From Clostridium hydrogenum (lineage in GTDB: Bacteria; Bacillota; Clostridia; Clostridiales; Clostridiaceae), in NCBI RefSeq assembly GCF_021432385.1, contig NZ_JAEACT010000002.1, positions 1,507,501-1,571,500 of the forward strand: a stretch of 64,000 bases of DNA, read 5' to 3'. Below the pieces are notes generated by a model. The model saw nothing but the letters and a program-made list of their open reading frames with translations. It did not search any database and was not told the origin of the DNA. Below, piece after piece: positions 9,448-17,948 of this stretch (positions are counted from its first letter, which is position 1; each line of letters begins with the position of its first letter). Both the position numbers and the translations under genes were made by a program.

Positions 9448-10323
9448 ATGGATTATAATAAGATTGAGGATGCAGTTTTGAAAAAGGCAATGGAATTTTT
9501 TAAGGATAATGCCGTAAAGTTTTTTGGAATAAATACAAAAATAACTGCACCAGCTGAAACGGAAATTAAAAACATAGATATAAAAACAAATTACACAGAC
9601 TATTTGTTTTATACTGATGATGGAAATTATCTTCATTTTGAGTTTCAAACCACAGATAAAAGGGATGACATAAAAAGGTTTCTATATTATGATGCTTCTT
9701 TATTTTACAAAGAAAAGCGAAAGGTTAGAACAATAGTTATTTATTCAGCAGACATAGAAAATGTAGAGACTAATATTGATGCGGGAAGTATAAAGTATGA
9801 TATTGAAGCGTTTTTTATGAGGAACTTAGATGGAGATGCTAAATTAAAATATTTAGCAGAAAAAATAAATAATGGTGAACATTTAACCAATGAGGATATT
9901 TTAACACTAACGCTAGTACCATTAATGAGCGGTAAAGAGTCCAGAAGTGAAAGGACAATCAAAAGTATAGAATTGGCAGAAAATATATCAGAGGATACTG
10001 AAAAATTACAATGTTTATCACTATTGTATGCACTATTTGAAAAGTTTGGAGATAGTTATTCTAAGAAAAAATTTATGGGAGTGATAAGTATGACTGAAAT
10101 AGGCAGAATGTTAAGAGAAGAAGGAAAAGAGGAAGGCAAGGCAGAAGGTAAGGCAGAAGGCAAGGCAGAAATTCTTATAAAATTACTTGTTAAAAAGTTT
10201 ACGACTGTTCCAAAGGAATATAGAGATAGTATAAAGAAATTGCCTGAGGAAACTATCGATGTTATTGCAATAGATATCTTTGATTTGAAAGATATAAAAG
10301 AATTAGAAAAATATTTTAAGTGA
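9448..10323 (+). CDS. Rpn-family PD-(D/E)XK nuclease / putative transposase, copy 1
   Basis: About 291 residues from ATG 9448 (GGAAAGAG 9 bp upstream; ATG 9439 is an alternative). The core has the Rpn pattern: an acidic DYLFYTDDGNYLHFEFQT stretch giving a D...E-x-Q nuclease motif, then the RFLYYDASLFYKEKR segment. It ends in GKAE/EEGK four-residue repeats and a helical tail. Rpn proteins are RecA-independent recombination-promoting nucleases and some act in phage defence. Copy 2 (11721-12632) is nearly identical but has 12 more residues in the repeat tract. An SOS-box-like site lies upstream and a terminator downstream. Confidence 0.82.
   Translation: MDYNKIEDAVLKKAMEFFKDNAVKFFGINTKITAPAETEIKNIDIKTNYTDYLFYTDDGNYLHFEFQTTDKRDDIKRFLYYDASLFYKEKRKVRTIVIYSADIENVETNIDAGSIKYDIEAFFMRNLDGDAKLKYLAEKINNGEHLTNEDILTLTLVPLMSGKESRSERTIKSIELAENISEDTEKLQCLSLLYALFEKFGDSYSKKKFMGVISMTEIGRMLREEGKEEGKAEGKAEGKAEILIKLLVKKFTTVPKEYRDSIKKLPEETIDVIAIDIFDLKDIKELEKYFK
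10090..10323 (+). CDS. Candidate intragenic short Rpn product (copy 1)
   Basis: Inside the Rpn frame GGGAGTG (10077-10083) lies 6 bp before an in-frame ATG (10090). This would give a 77-residue protein made only of the repeat tract and C-terminal helices, without the nuclease core. RpnA_L/RpnA_S systems of E. coli use such an internal start to make an inhibitor of the long form. The site is kept in copy 2. That it is translated here is an inference. Confidence 0.45.
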   Translation: MTEIGRMLREEGKEEGKAEGKAEGKAEILIKLLVKKFTTVPKEYRDSIKKLPEETIDVIAIDIFDLKDIKELEKYFK

Positions 10324-10362
10324 ATTATAAAGCAAAGAAACAAGCAGTAAGTTTGAAAGAAA

Positions 10363-10399
10363 AATAATTATGACATATTGTTGTCATAATTATTTTTTT
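10363..10399 (+). terminator. Terminator of Rpn gene 1
   Basis: AATAATTATGACA pairs with TGTCATAATTATT and is followed by six T. A close copy follows Rpn gene 2. Confidence 0.8.
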
Positions 10400-10418
10400 A
10401 AGGTGGTATTAAAATATA

Positions 10419-10514
10419 GATAAACCAGTTCAACTACCAAAATCAATTTGCATCATAATGTCCAAAAGACGGCACTTTGATACAAATTGATTTTGAAGTT
10501 TCAAGTGGTTTATC
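10419..10514 (-). repeat. 96-bp palindromic element, copy A
   Basis: Begins GATAAACC and ends GGTTTATC, flanked by TATA and TTTA. The whole unit folds as one hairpin. The two arms differ at a conserved bulge (TTCAACTA against AAGTTTCAA). Orientation is reversed relative to the copy at 49419. Confidence 0.8.
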
Positions 10515-10579
10515 TTTAATAATAAAAGTTATCATTAAAACTTTTATAAATAAAAATTAAAAGGGGAAAGGAAAGCGAT

Positions 10580-10711
10580 ATGAAGTATTATTTAAGAGGC
10601 GAGATTGCCAAAATATCTGGCATTAATGTGGAAACACTAAGGTATTATGAAAATAATAAATTGATTCCTATTCCTAAAAGAACTTCAAAAGGATATAGAA
10701 TTAAAAAATAA
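10580..10711 (+). pseudogene. Truncated MerR-family regulator
   Basis: 43 codons preceded by AAAGGAAAG encode only the MerR helix-turn-helix (GEIAKISGIN...LRYYENNKLI...SKGYR), then stop. Full members continue for 70-200 residues with a dimerisation helix and effector domain. The following bases do not restore it. A promoter with a LexA box begins 14 bp after the stop. Confidence 0.75.
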
Positions 10712-10724
10712 CTTATAGAATAAT

Positions 10725-10753
10725 TTGACATACGAACATATGTTTGATATACT
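10725..10753 (+). promoter_or_regulatory. Strong promoter with LexA box in the spacer
   Basis: TTGACA (10725-10730), a 17-bp spacer and TATACT (10748-10753) form a near-consensus vegetative promoter. The spacer contains CGAACATATGTTTG (10733-10746), a full match to CGAACRNRYGTTYG. The first gene downstream is the HD-domain gene at 10894, with a 96-bp element in its leader. Confidence 0.75.
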
Positions 10754-10763
10754 CCAATATATA

Positions 10764-10859
10764 GATATATCATTTCAACTATTAAAATTCATGTGCACCA
10801 AAATGCCTAGAAGATGGTATTTTGGTACAAATAAATTTTAAGTTTCAAGGTGGTATATC
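10764..10859 (-). repeat. 96-bp palindromic element, copy B
   Basis: Ends GATATATC and GGTATATC; same internal bulge and CCAAAATGCC apical stem as the other copies. It lies in the leader between the SOS-type promoter and the HD gene, so it would be transcribed as a hairpin. Confidence 0.78.
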
Positions 10860-10893
10860 CTTATAAGTATTTTACAAATTGGAGATGGGGATA

Positions 10894-11568
10894 TTGACTA
10901 CAAAGATGAAGTATGAAAAAATCATAAAAATTGTTCAAGATAAACTTACATGTTCAGCACATAATTTAGATCATGTGTTTAGAGTTTATAATCTTTGTTT
11001 ATTACTTGCAAAATATGAGAAAGATGTTGATTTAGAAGTTCTTATTCCGGCGTCATTATTACATGATATCGCAAGGGTAGAAGAAAGTGAGGACAAAACA
11101 GGCAAAATTGATCATGCTGTTTTAGGAAGTGTTGTTGCGGAAAATATATTAAGAAAATTAGAATATGAAGAAGAACAGATTAAAGCGATAAAGCATTGTA
11201 TTATAACTCATAGATTTAGAACTGGAAATGAGCCTAAAACAATAGAAGCCAAAATACTCTTTGATGCTGATAAACTTGATGTTATAGGCGCAAGTGGAAT
11301 TGCTCGCACCTTTATGCTTGCAGGACAATTTGGGCAGAGATTAACAGTAAATGATTCTCTAGATGAATATATTCAAGCTAATACAGTTCAAAATGGAAGA
11401 CTTAAGGATGTTTCCAAGCATACACCTTTTATTGAATATGAGGTTAAATTTAAAAAGGTTCCTAATAAATTATATACAGAAAAAGCAAAAGAAATTGGTA
11501 GAGAAAGACTTGAGTTTATGGACCAATATTTCAATAGATTAAAAGCGGAAATAAAAGGATCAAAATAA
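10894..11568 (+). CDS. HD-domain phosphohydrolase
   Basis: A TTG start at 10894 is preferred because GGAG lies 9 bp upstream; TTG 10879 and ATG 10885 are alternatives. The protein (about 224 residues) has the HD superfamily metal ligands: H in SAHNLDHV, the HD pair in SLLHDIAR, H in IKHCIITHR and D in FDADKLD. It resembles YedJ-like HD hydrolases acting on nucleotides or small phosphates. Its promoter carries a LexA box, so DNA-damage induction is likely. The substrate is not predictable. Confidence 0.75.
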   Translation: MTTKMKYEKIIKIVQDKLTCSAHNLDHVFRVYNLCLLLAKYEKDVDLEVLIPASLLHDIARVEESEDKTGKIDHAVLGSVVAENILRKLEYEEEQIKAIKHCIITHRFRTGNEPKTIEAKILFDADKLDVIGASGIARTFMLAGQFGQRLTVNDSLDEYIQANTVQNGRLKDVSKHTPFIEYEVKFKKVPNKLYTEKAKEIGRERLEFMDQYFNRLKAEIKGSK

Positions 11569-11581
11569 AAATTTATAAGTT

Positions 11582-11620
11582 ATACCACAGTTCAACTTTG
11601 AATTATGTGGTATTTTTTAT
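11582..11620 (+). terminator. Terminator of HD gene
   Basis: ATACCACA pairs with TGTGGTAT around a 16-nt loop and is followed by T-rich sequence. Confidence 0.75.
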
Positions 11621-11644
11621 TATTGTAGGTATCATAAAAACATA

Positions 11645-11658
11645 CGAACAAATGTTTG
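11645..11658. promoter_or_regulatory. LexA (SOS) box upstream of Rpn gene 2
   Basis: CGAACAAATGTTTG matches every position of CGAACRNRYGTTYG. It is 63 bp before the Rpn start. Confidence 0.7.
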
Positions 11659-11720
11659 CATGAATTTTTCTTAGTTGGAAATAATATTTAATGAAAAACA
11701 ACTGGAAAGAGATGAGTGTA

Positions 11721-12632
11721 ATGGATTATAATAAGATTGAGGATGCAGTTTTGAAGAAGGCAATGGAATTTTTCAAGGATAATGCTGTGAAGTTTTTTGG
11801 AATAAATGCAAAAATAACTGCACCAGCTGAAACGGAAATTAAAAATATAGATATAAAAACAAATTACACGGACTACTTATTCTATACGGAGGATGGAAAT
11901 TATCTTCATTTTGAGTTTCAAACCACAGATAAAAGGGATGACATAAAAAGATTTCTATATTATGATGCTTCTTTATTTTACAAAGAAAAGCGAAAAGTTA
12001 GAACAATAGTTATCTATTCAGCAGACATAGAAAATGTAGAGACTAATATTGATGCTGGAAGTATAAAGTATGGTATTGAGGCATTTTTTATGAAGAACTT
12101 AGATGGAGATGCTAAATTAAAATATTTAGCAGAAAAAATAAATAACGGCGAACATTTAACTAATGAGGATATTTTAACATTAACATTGGTACCACTAATG
12201 AGCGGTAAAGAGTCAAGAAGTGAAAGAACAATTAAAAGTATAGAATTAGCAGAAAATATATCAGAGGATACGGAAAAATTACAATGTTTATCTCTATTGT
12301 ATGCACTATTTGAAAAGTTCGGAGATAGCTATTCTAAGAAAAAATTTATGGGAGTGATAAGTATGACCGAAATAGGCAGAATGTTAAGAGAAGAAGGAAT
12401 AGAAGAGGGAAGAGCTAAGGGAAGAGAAGAAGGGATAGCTGAAGGGAAAGAGGAAGGAAAAGCAGAGGGCAAGGCTGAAATTCTTATAAAATTACTTGTT
12501 AAAAAGTTTACCACGGTTCCAAAGGAATATAGAGAGAATATAAAGAAATTGCCTGAGGAAACTATCGATGTTATTGCAATAGACATTTTTGATTTAAAGG
12601 ATATAAAAGAACTAGAAAAATATTTTAAGTGA
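11721..12632 (+). CDS. Rpn-family PD-(D/E)XK nuclease / putative transposase, copy 2
   Basis: About 303 residues, start by analogy with copy 1 (an earlier ATG is at 11691). The nuclease core is almost residue-for-residue the same as copy 1, including the HFEFQT motif and the YYDASLFYKEKR segment. The difference is the tail: an EEGIEEGRAKGREEG-type tract 12 residues longer, consistent with gain or loss of 12-bp units. It has its own LexA-like box, internal ATG and terminator. The pair looks like a duplication separated by the MerR remnant and the HD gene. Confidence 0.82.
   Translation: MDYNKIEDAVLKKAMEFFKDNAVKFFGINAKITAPAETEIKNIDIKTNYTDYLFYTEDGNYLHFEFQTTDKRDDIKRFLYYDASLFYKEKRKVRTIVIYSADIENVETNIDAGSIKYGIEAFFMKNLDGDAKLKYLAEKINNGEHLTNEDILTLTLVPLMSGKESRSERTIKSIELAENISEDTEKLQCLSLLYALFEKFGDSYSKKKFMGVISMTEIGRMLREEGIEEGRAKGREEGIAEGKEEGKAEGKAEILIKLLVKKFTTVPKEYRENIKKLPEETIDVIAIDIFDLKDIKELEKYFK
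12363..12632 (+). CDS. Candidate intragenic short Rpn product (copy 2)
   Basis: In-frame ATG at 12363 with GGGAGTG (12350-12356) upstream, exactly as in copy 1. It would give 89 residues holding the repeat tract and the C-terminal helices. Conservation of the site in both copies is weak evidence alone because the copies are so similar. Confidence 0.42.
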   Translation: MTEIGRMLREEGIEEGRAKGREEGIAEGKEEGKAEGKAEILIKLLVKKFTTVPKEYRENIKKLPEETIDVIAIDIFDLKDIKELEKYFK

Positions 12633-12670
12633 ATTAGAAAACAAAGAAAAAAGCATTAAGTTTGAATGAA

Positions 12671-12708
12671 AAATAATTATGGCGTATTGTTGTCATAATT
12701 ATTTTTTT
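12671..12708 (+). terminator. Terminator of Rpn gene 2
   Basis: AATAATTATG pairs with CATAATTATT, then seven T. It is homologous to the terminator at 10363. Confidence 0.8.
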
Positions 12709-12726
12709 ATAATTAAGGTGATTAAA

Positions 12727-12822
12727 GATATACCATTGTGAAACTTAAAATTCATTTGTACCAAAATGCCGTCTTTTGGGCATTATGGTGCAAATTAGTT
12801 TTAATAGTTGAACTGATATATC
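12727..12822 (+). repeat. 96-bp palindromic element, copy C
   Basis: GATATACC...GATATATC, flanked by TAAA and TATA. Contains GAAACTT on the left and TAGTTGAAC on the right arm. It follows the Rpn terminator directly. Confidence 0.8.
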
Positions 12823-12973
12823 TATATAAAAATAAACAAATATTAAATAACATCAAGTTAAATATTGTAAAAAGTATTTAAAGCTAATTTAACTAAAGCT
12901 ATTACAGTTACTATCGATAAATCTACAGAATTTAATCTTTAATCAGCTTTAATTATATTAATTTGAATAAGGG

Positions 12974-13065
12974 GTTACCGTACCGAAACTTAAGTTATAC
13001 ATGTTTCAAAATACCATGTTCTGGGCATTATGAGACATGCATAACTTAATAGTTGAGTCGGTAAC
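12974..13065 (+). repeat. Divergent 92-bp relative of the 96-bp element, copy D
   Basis: Outer arms are GTTACCG and CGGTAAC instead of GATAAACC/GGTTTATC. The GAAACTT/AGTTGA bulge and the GGGCATTATG apical arm remain. Flanking TTAATCAGCTTTAAT and ATTAAGCTGATT extend the pairing. It lies just upstream of the chemoreceptor gene. Confidence 0.65.
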
Positions 13066-13132
13066 ACTATTAAGCTGATTCTAAATTAAAGTTAAGATAA
13101 TTAAGTGATTGAAAAGGGGGCTAATAGTAGTT

Positions 13133-15166
13133 ATGGTTAATACAGCAAGAAACAAAACAGAAACTGTAGTTAATAAGAAAGACATCAGCTTAAAGAGGAC
13201 GTCTTTGACAACTTTTTTATTTATAGGAATTATTCCTCTAGCAGTATTTAGCTTCATATTTTTTATAATAATTAAGAATTCAATTCATAGTAATCAAATT
13301 AGCGCAATGAAACAAATTTCAAGTATGGCTACAGAGAACGTTGACAAGTGGGGTGACGATAATATATTACTGGCAGAGGATTTAGCTGGGTCACAAGTAG
13401 TTGGCAGTGGAAATTTGAGCGATATTCAAACTGAGTTTAAAGCTAAATTAGCAGGGGATACCAGTATACTAAACATAATGTATGCAGATATTCAAGGAAA
13501 TGTATTAACCGATGGACTAGGCTCTATAAATTTAAACATTAAAGATCAATCATATTTTAATGAAGCAATTAAAGGAAATACATATGTAAGTAATGTATTT
13601 ATTGATAAAAACTCTAATAATCCTATTATTGTATTTGCTGCACCAGTAAAAAAAGATAATCATGTCATTGGAACAATTGTAAATGAAATGAATGTATCAA
13701 GCATAGATTCAGTTATAGGAAATATTTTCTTTGCGAAGCATGGAGTGATATATACTTTTGATAGAAAAGGAAATATTACATTTAATCCTGATAAAACAAA
13801 GATTATGAAAGAAAATATTATAGATAGCGGTTCTGATGGACTAAAAAAATCCGCTGAAAGTGCACTTAGAGGAAATATGAATAGTTCAACCTATAGTATA
13901 AAAGGACAATCGGAAGAAGCTGTTTACAACTATATTCCATCCTTAGGCTGGGGAACAATGACTACAATTCCAACTAGCGAACTTTATGCAGGGTTTATTT
14001 ATGTGTTAGAAATAGCTGTACCTCTTTTTATAATTTTAGTAGCAGGTATTATTGTTATAGCTTGGAAGAATGCAGAAAAACTTGTAACACCTATAGCTGA
14101 ACTTAACATTTTAACTAAAAAGGTTGCTGATGGGGATTTGACGGTTAAAGCTGATATTAATGGGGCTAAGGAAATTGTTGAAATAGGAAATAGCTTCAAT
14201 GCAATGATAAGTTCATTAAAGAATTTGACATCGGATATATATATAAAGAATGATTATTTAAAAGAAGCATCAGAAAATTTAGATAGTATTTCAAGTTCTA
14301 CGGAGGACGTTAGTAAAGATATATCTAAAGCCATGGAAGAGGTTGCAGTTGGTGCTACTTCCCAAGCTAATAAAATGGAAGAAGTATTAGTTAATGTACA
14401 AGATTTAGATACAAAAATGGATGAATTAAGTATTAAAATAATAGAAATAAGTAATGCTTTAAAAAATTCAGAAGAGGCGTTAGATAGAGGACAAAATGAT
14501 ATTAAATCTTTAGAAGCTAGTACAAATAGGCAGCAGTCTATAGTTAAAGAAACGGTAAAAGAAGTAAATGAATTAGAAACTTCTGTAGTAAATGTAGATA
14601 AAATAATAGGTACTATTGGAGATATAGCGGCTCAAACAAATTTACTTGCACTAAACGCATCTATAGAAGCAGCAAGAGCTGGCGAAAGTGGAAAAGGATT
14701 TGCAGTTGTAGCAGGAGAAGTTGGAAAACTGGCTAATGAATCACAAACTGCCGCTAATGAAATTTCAACAATACTAAAAGATATAAGGAGCAAGACTAAT
14801 AATACTACAAATTTAATGAATTCTTTAGTTGAAGCTATGAAATTACAATCAGAAACAGTAACAAAAACAATAAATTTGTTTAGTGACATTACTTTTGCAG
14901 ATAAGAGTATTACGGAAAATATACAAACCTTTAATAAGTTAATAGAATATATCAGTACTTTTAGCAATAATGTTTTGGAAGTTGTTGAGACCTTATCAAG
15001 TATATCAGAGCAATGTGCAGCAGCAACAGAAGAAGTTACAGCCTCCACACAGGATCAATTAACTATGGTGGAAAAATTAAGAAAATCAAGCATTGGAATT
15101 GGAACTATAGTTAAGGAACTGGAAGCAAATATAGAAAAATTTAAGATTGATGAGGAGATACAATAA
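13133..15166 (+). CDS. Methyl-accepting chemotaxis protein with extracellular Cache domain
   Basis: Start ATG 13133; an AGGGGG lies 12 bp upstream. About 677 residues: a first membrane helix near residues 25-50, a dCache-type sensor domain of roughly 240 residues, a second membrane helix followed by HAMP, then a cytoplasmic signalling domain. The hairpin tip contains the conserved stretch [20 protein letters not shown] and methylation helices with repeated Glu/Gln pairs. It acts in the membrane and signals to CheA. The stop overlaps the start of a sugar-type binding lipoprotein (TAATG), so the ligand may reach the receptor through that protein (inference). Confidence 0.9.
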   Translation: MVNTARNKTETVVNKKDISLKRTSLTTFLFIGIIPLAVFSFIFFIIIKNSIHSNQISAMKQISSMATENVDKWGDDNILLAEDLAGSQVVGSGNLSDIQTEFKAKLAGDTSILNIMYADIQGNVLTDGLGSINLNIKDQSYFNEAIKGNTYVSNVFIDKNSNNPIIVFAAPVKKDNHVIGTIVNEMNVSSIDSVIGNIFFAKHGVIYTFDRKGNITFNPDKTKIMKENIIDSGSDGLKKSAESALRGNMNSSTYSIKGQSEEAVYNYIPSLGWGTMTTIPTSELYAGFIYVLEIAVPLFIILVAGIIVIAWKNAEKLVTPIAELNILTKKVADGDLTVKADINGAKEIVEIGNSFNAMISSLKNLTSDIYIKNDYLKEASENLDSISSSTEDVSKDISKAMEEVAVGATSQANKMEEVLVNVQDLDTKMDELSIKIIEISNALKNSEEALDRGQNDIKSLEASTNRQQSIVKETVKEVNELETSVVNVDKIIGTIGDIAAQTNLLALNASIEAARAGESGKGFAVVAGEVGKLANESQTAANEISTILKDIRSKTNNTTNLMNSLVEAMKLQSETVTKTINLFSDITFADKSITENIQTFNKLIEYISTFSNNVLEVVETLSSISEQCAAATEEVTASTQDQLTMVEKLRKSSIGIGTIVKELEANIEKFKIDEEIQ

Positions 15167-16452
15167 TGAAGAGAATATTATATATTATATTTTTAGTTGT
15201 TCTTGTTGTGTCTATGCTGTCAGGTTGTGGATATACAAATACTAGCAATACTGGAGTTGTAAATATTTCTTTATTAAATTCAAAACCTGAAATTCAAGTG
15301 GCATTAGAAGCTGCAGCTAAAAAATTTTCTAAAGAAAACCCAGGAATAAATATAAAAATAGTTAAATATAGTCAAGCAGAGACCTATTACGATAAATTAA
15401 ATTCTATGTATGCCTGTGGAAATGCCCCAACTATGACACTAATTGATCCAAACAATATTAAAAATATTCAGGATAACCTAGCAGATTTATCAAAAGAAAC
15501 TTGGGTTAAAGATATTTCAGGTGGAGCTACGGATATATCAAAGAATAGTAGTGAAAAAATTGTAGCCTTCCCATTTGCCTTAGAGGGCATTGGACTAATA
15601 TACAATAAAAAAGTTATATCTGAAGCTGGTATTGATGTTAGTAAAATTAATACAACCAAGAGTTTAGAGGAAGCCTTTAAAAAAGTAGAATCTACAGGAA
15701 AAAAAGGCATAGTAATAACTAATGAAACCTGGTCTTTAGGAGATCATTTTCTATCAACAGCATACTCTGCTCAGGCAAAAGACGCAAAAAGTATAAATAA
15801 GTATATTGATAGCATTAAAGCAGGAAGTACACAATTAAAAAATGATGCTAAAATAAATGGACTTTTAGATACTTTTGATGTAATGAAAAATTATAATATA
15901 TACAAAGGCAATCCTCTTTCGCCATCTTATAATAAATGTGCAGAAATAATTGGAAAAGGGGATGTTGGATTTTGGTATATGGGAAACTGGGCATCAAGTG
16001 AAATTTTAGACAATAGTAATGGAAATAAAGATTTTGGATTTATTCCTTTGCCAATAAGTAACAATAGCTCAGATTACGGAAATAGTGAAATTACTGCAGG
16101 TGTAACAAAGTATATAGTTGTAGACAAAAAGGATAACTCAACTGAACAACAGGAAGCTGCAAAGAAATTTTTAAATTGGATGGTCTATAGTACATCTGGT
16201 CAAGATTTTATGGTAAATAAGGCAGGAGTTATTACTGTATTTAAAAACAACAAGTTAAAGCAAACAGATCCCTTAGCGAAATCTATAGTTGATTATGAGT
16301 CAAAGGGAAAAGTAATGCAGCTGATTAATTGTTATTTGCCTACAGATAATTCAGCTAATGTAGGTGTTGCCTTAAAGAAATATCTTGCTGGAGAAATTGA
16401 TAGAAATACTCTTATAGATACAATTCAAACCTATTGGCAAAATCATAAATAA
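15166..16452 (+). CDS. Extracellular sugar-type solute-binding lipoprotein
   Basis: 428 residues with a lipoprotein signal (hydrophobic segment then LSGC). The fold pattern is that of family 1 solute-binding proteins of carbohydrate ABC importers (KKFSKENPGINIKIV near the N terminus; WYMGNWASSEI and ITAGVTKYIVV later). It is tied to the chemoreceptor by a one-base overlap, and no permease or ATPase gene follows. It may serve as a receptor ligand carrier, or use a permease encoded elsewhere. Confidence 0.85.
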   Translation: MKRILYIIFLVVLVVSMLSGCGYTNTSNTGVVNISLLNSKPEIQVALEAAAKKFSKENPGINIKIVKYSQAETYYDKLNSMYACGNAPTMTLIDPNNIKNIQDNLADLSKETWVKDISGGATDISKNSSEKIVAFPFALEGIGLIYNKKVISEAGIDVSKINTTKSLEEAFKKVESTGKKGIVITNETWSLGDHFLSTAYSAQAKDAKSINKYIDSIKAGSTQLKNDAKINGLLDTFDVMKNYNIYKGNPLSPSYNKCAEIIGKGDVGFWYMGNWASSEILDNSNGNKDFGFIPLPISNNSSDYGNSEITAGVTKYIVVDKKDNSTEQQEAAKKFLNWMVYSTSGQDFMVNKAGVITVFKNNKLKQTDPLAKSIVDYESKGKVMQLINCYLPTDNSANVGVALKKYLAGEIDRNTLIDTIQTYWQNHK

Positions 16453-16460
16453 CTTGGTAT

Positions 16461-16496
16461 AAAGACATGGTGCATTTGTATCATGTCTTTTGTTAA
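16461..16496 (+). terminator. Terminator of chemoreceptor operon
   Basis: AAAGACATG pairs with CATGTCTTT around a 12-nt loop, then TTGTT. Confidence 0.75.
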
Positions 16497-16801
16497 CGTG
16501 ACTTCGATAGAAGTGCATCGAAGTTTCATGGGGCTCGATGCCCACTGAAATCTTATTATGCAAAATTATAAGTATTTTTTTATTTATATCGTAGCAAAAT
16601 AACATAGAATTAGTAAATTTGAGTTCTACTATTTCTTGTTGTATATCTAAAATGTTTATTTTCAATAATTTATTTAATAAAGTATTGAATTAAGATTGTT
16701 TTTGTAATAGAATAATAATTAATTAATAATTATTATCTATTAATAATTTTAATCTTCTTTTAAAAGATAAAGAATTTTAAAATTGCAAATAAATGATTAA
16801 A
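16497..16801. other. Non-coding AT-rich gap before the aldolase gene
   Basis: No credible gene. 16499-16550 holds ACTTCGATAGAAGTG...CATCGAAGT short inverted repeats. 16690-16760 is a run of ATTAATAATTATTA. The aldolase promoter is probably here but is not resolved. Confidence 0.3.
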
Positions 16802-16834
16802 GATAAACCACCTTGGAACTTAAAATGGTTTATC
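16802..16834 (+). repeat. 33-bp minimal form of the 96-bp element (copy E)
   Basis: GATAAACCA and TGGTTTATC with GGAACTTAAAA between and TAAA/TATG flanks. The whole apical part is missing. It ends 5 bp before the AGGAGTGG ribosome binding site of the aldolase gene. Confidence 0.65.
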
Positions 16835-16856
16835 TATGTATAGGAGTGGAAAAATT

Positions 16857-17744
16857 ATGAATGAAGAACAAATGATTAGGATGCATACAGGTAAAGGATT
16901 TATAGCGGCTTTAGATCAAAGTGGAGGTAGTACTCCAAAAGCATTGCAGCAATATGGCATTGCAAATAGCAGCTATTCTAATGATAAGGATATGTTTGAT
17001 TTGGTGCACAATATGAGAAAGCGTATTATAAAAAGTCCTGCTTTTAATTCAAAGTATATTTTGGGGGCTATATTATTTGAAGATACAATGCGCCGTACTA
17101 TTGATGGAGAATATACTGCTGATTATCTTTGGAAACAAAAAAATATTGTGCCTTTTTTAAAAATAGATAAGGGCCTAGCAGAAATTCAAAATGGTGTAGA
17201 GCTTATGAAACCAATAGATAATTTGAAGGACATTTTAAAGGAGGCAGTAGAAAAAAATATTTTTGGAACTAAGATGCGTTCTGTTATTAAAGAAGCAGAT
17301 CCTTATGGAATCAAAATACTAATTAATCAGCAATTTGAAGTTGCCAAAGAAATTTTTGATGCCGGGTTAATTCCAATCGTTGAACCAGAGGTAGATATCC
17401 ATAGTACTTCCAAAAAAGAATCAGAAAAACTTTTGAAGCTTGAAATTTTAAAACAGTTATCAAGACTTGATGAAAAAACAAAAGTGATGCTTAAACTTTC
17501 AATACCAACAGAGGATAATTTTTATAGTGATCTAATGGAAGATTCCCATGTTGTTCGTGTTGTTGCTTTATCAGGTGGATACAGCCAAAGTGAAGCAAAT
17601 AAAAAATTAGCTGAAAACTCTGGATTAATTGCTAGTTTTTCAAGGGCATTATTGCAAGACTTAACTGTGGAGCAATCTGAAGAAGAATTTAATAAAATAT
17701 TAGCAAACTCAATTAATGAAATTTATGAAGCATCAATTAAATAA
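16857..17744 (+). CDS. fda: Class I fructose-bisphosphate aldolase
   Basis: 295 residues from ATG 16857, preceded by AGGAGTGG; this equals the usual length of the bacterial class I Fda family. Recognisable segments are GFIAALDQSGGSTPKALQ near the N terminus, ILFEDTM, PFLKIDKGL and the LIPIVEPEVDIH stretch. The Schiff-base lysine is in VMLKLSIPT. It cleaves fructose-1,6-bisphosphate to triose phosphates without a metal. It stands alone between terminators, close to the sugar-binding lipoprotein. Confidence 0.93.
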   Translation: MNEEQMIRMHTGKGFIAALDQSGGSTPKALQQYGIANSSYSNDKDMFDLVHNMRKRIIKSPAFNSKYILGAILFEDTMRRTIDGEYTADYLWKQKNIVPFLKIDKGLAEIQNGVELMKPIDNLKDILKEAVEKNIFGTKMRSVIKEADPYGIKILINQQFEVAKEIFDAGLIPIVEPEVDIHSTSKKESEKLLKLEILKQLSRLDEKTKVMLKLSIPTEDNFYSDLMEDSHVVRVVALSGGYSQSEANKKLAENSGLIASFSRALLQDLTVEQSEEEFNKILANSINEIYEASIK

Positions 17745-17746
17745 GT

Positions 17747-17803
17747 TATACCTACAGTTGTTATAAAGTATAAATTGATATAACAGCTGTAGGTATTTTT
17801 TAT
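17747..17803 (+). terminator. Terminator of fda
   Basis: ATACCTACAGTTGTTAT pairs with ATAACAGCTGTAGGTAT, then a T-run. Homologous to the hairpin at 9308. Confidence 0.85.
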
Positions 17804-17812
17804 TGCAAAATC

Positions 17813-17826
17813 AGAACAAATGTTTG
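17813..17826. promoter_or_regulatory. LexA-like box in truncated Rpn leader
   Basis: AGAACAAATGTTTG, the same sequence as at 9373, one base from consensus. It precedes the Rpn stub and the unknown gene at 17945, which it could now control. Confidence 0.55.
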
Positions 17827-17879
17827 TATGAATCTTTCTTAGTTGGCAATAATATTTAATGAAAAACAACTAGAAAGAG

Positions 17880-17948
17880 ATGAGTGAAATGGATAATAAT
17901 AAGATTGAGAATGCAGATTTGAAGAAGAAAATGGAAACTAGCTCATGA
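17880..17948 (+). pseudogene. Rpn 5' remnant (third copy)
   Basis: The leader and first ~20 codons of the Rpn genes are recognisable (MSEMDNNKIENADLKKKME), then a stop. The TGA overlaps the next ATG (ATGA). The rest of the nuclease gene is absent. The stub may act as a translated leader for the following gene. Confidence 0.7.

Noticed and set aside
12880..12942. Possible coding tail (LTKAITVTIDKSTEFNL) before the chemoreceptor
   Set aside because: No start codon or ribosome binding site and too short; may be a relic but cannot be supported as a gene.
16497..16560. Short inverted repeats ACTTCGATAGAAGT and CATCGAAGT as a riboswitch
   Set aside because: No conserved riboswitch core was recognised and the fold is small; left as unassigned.
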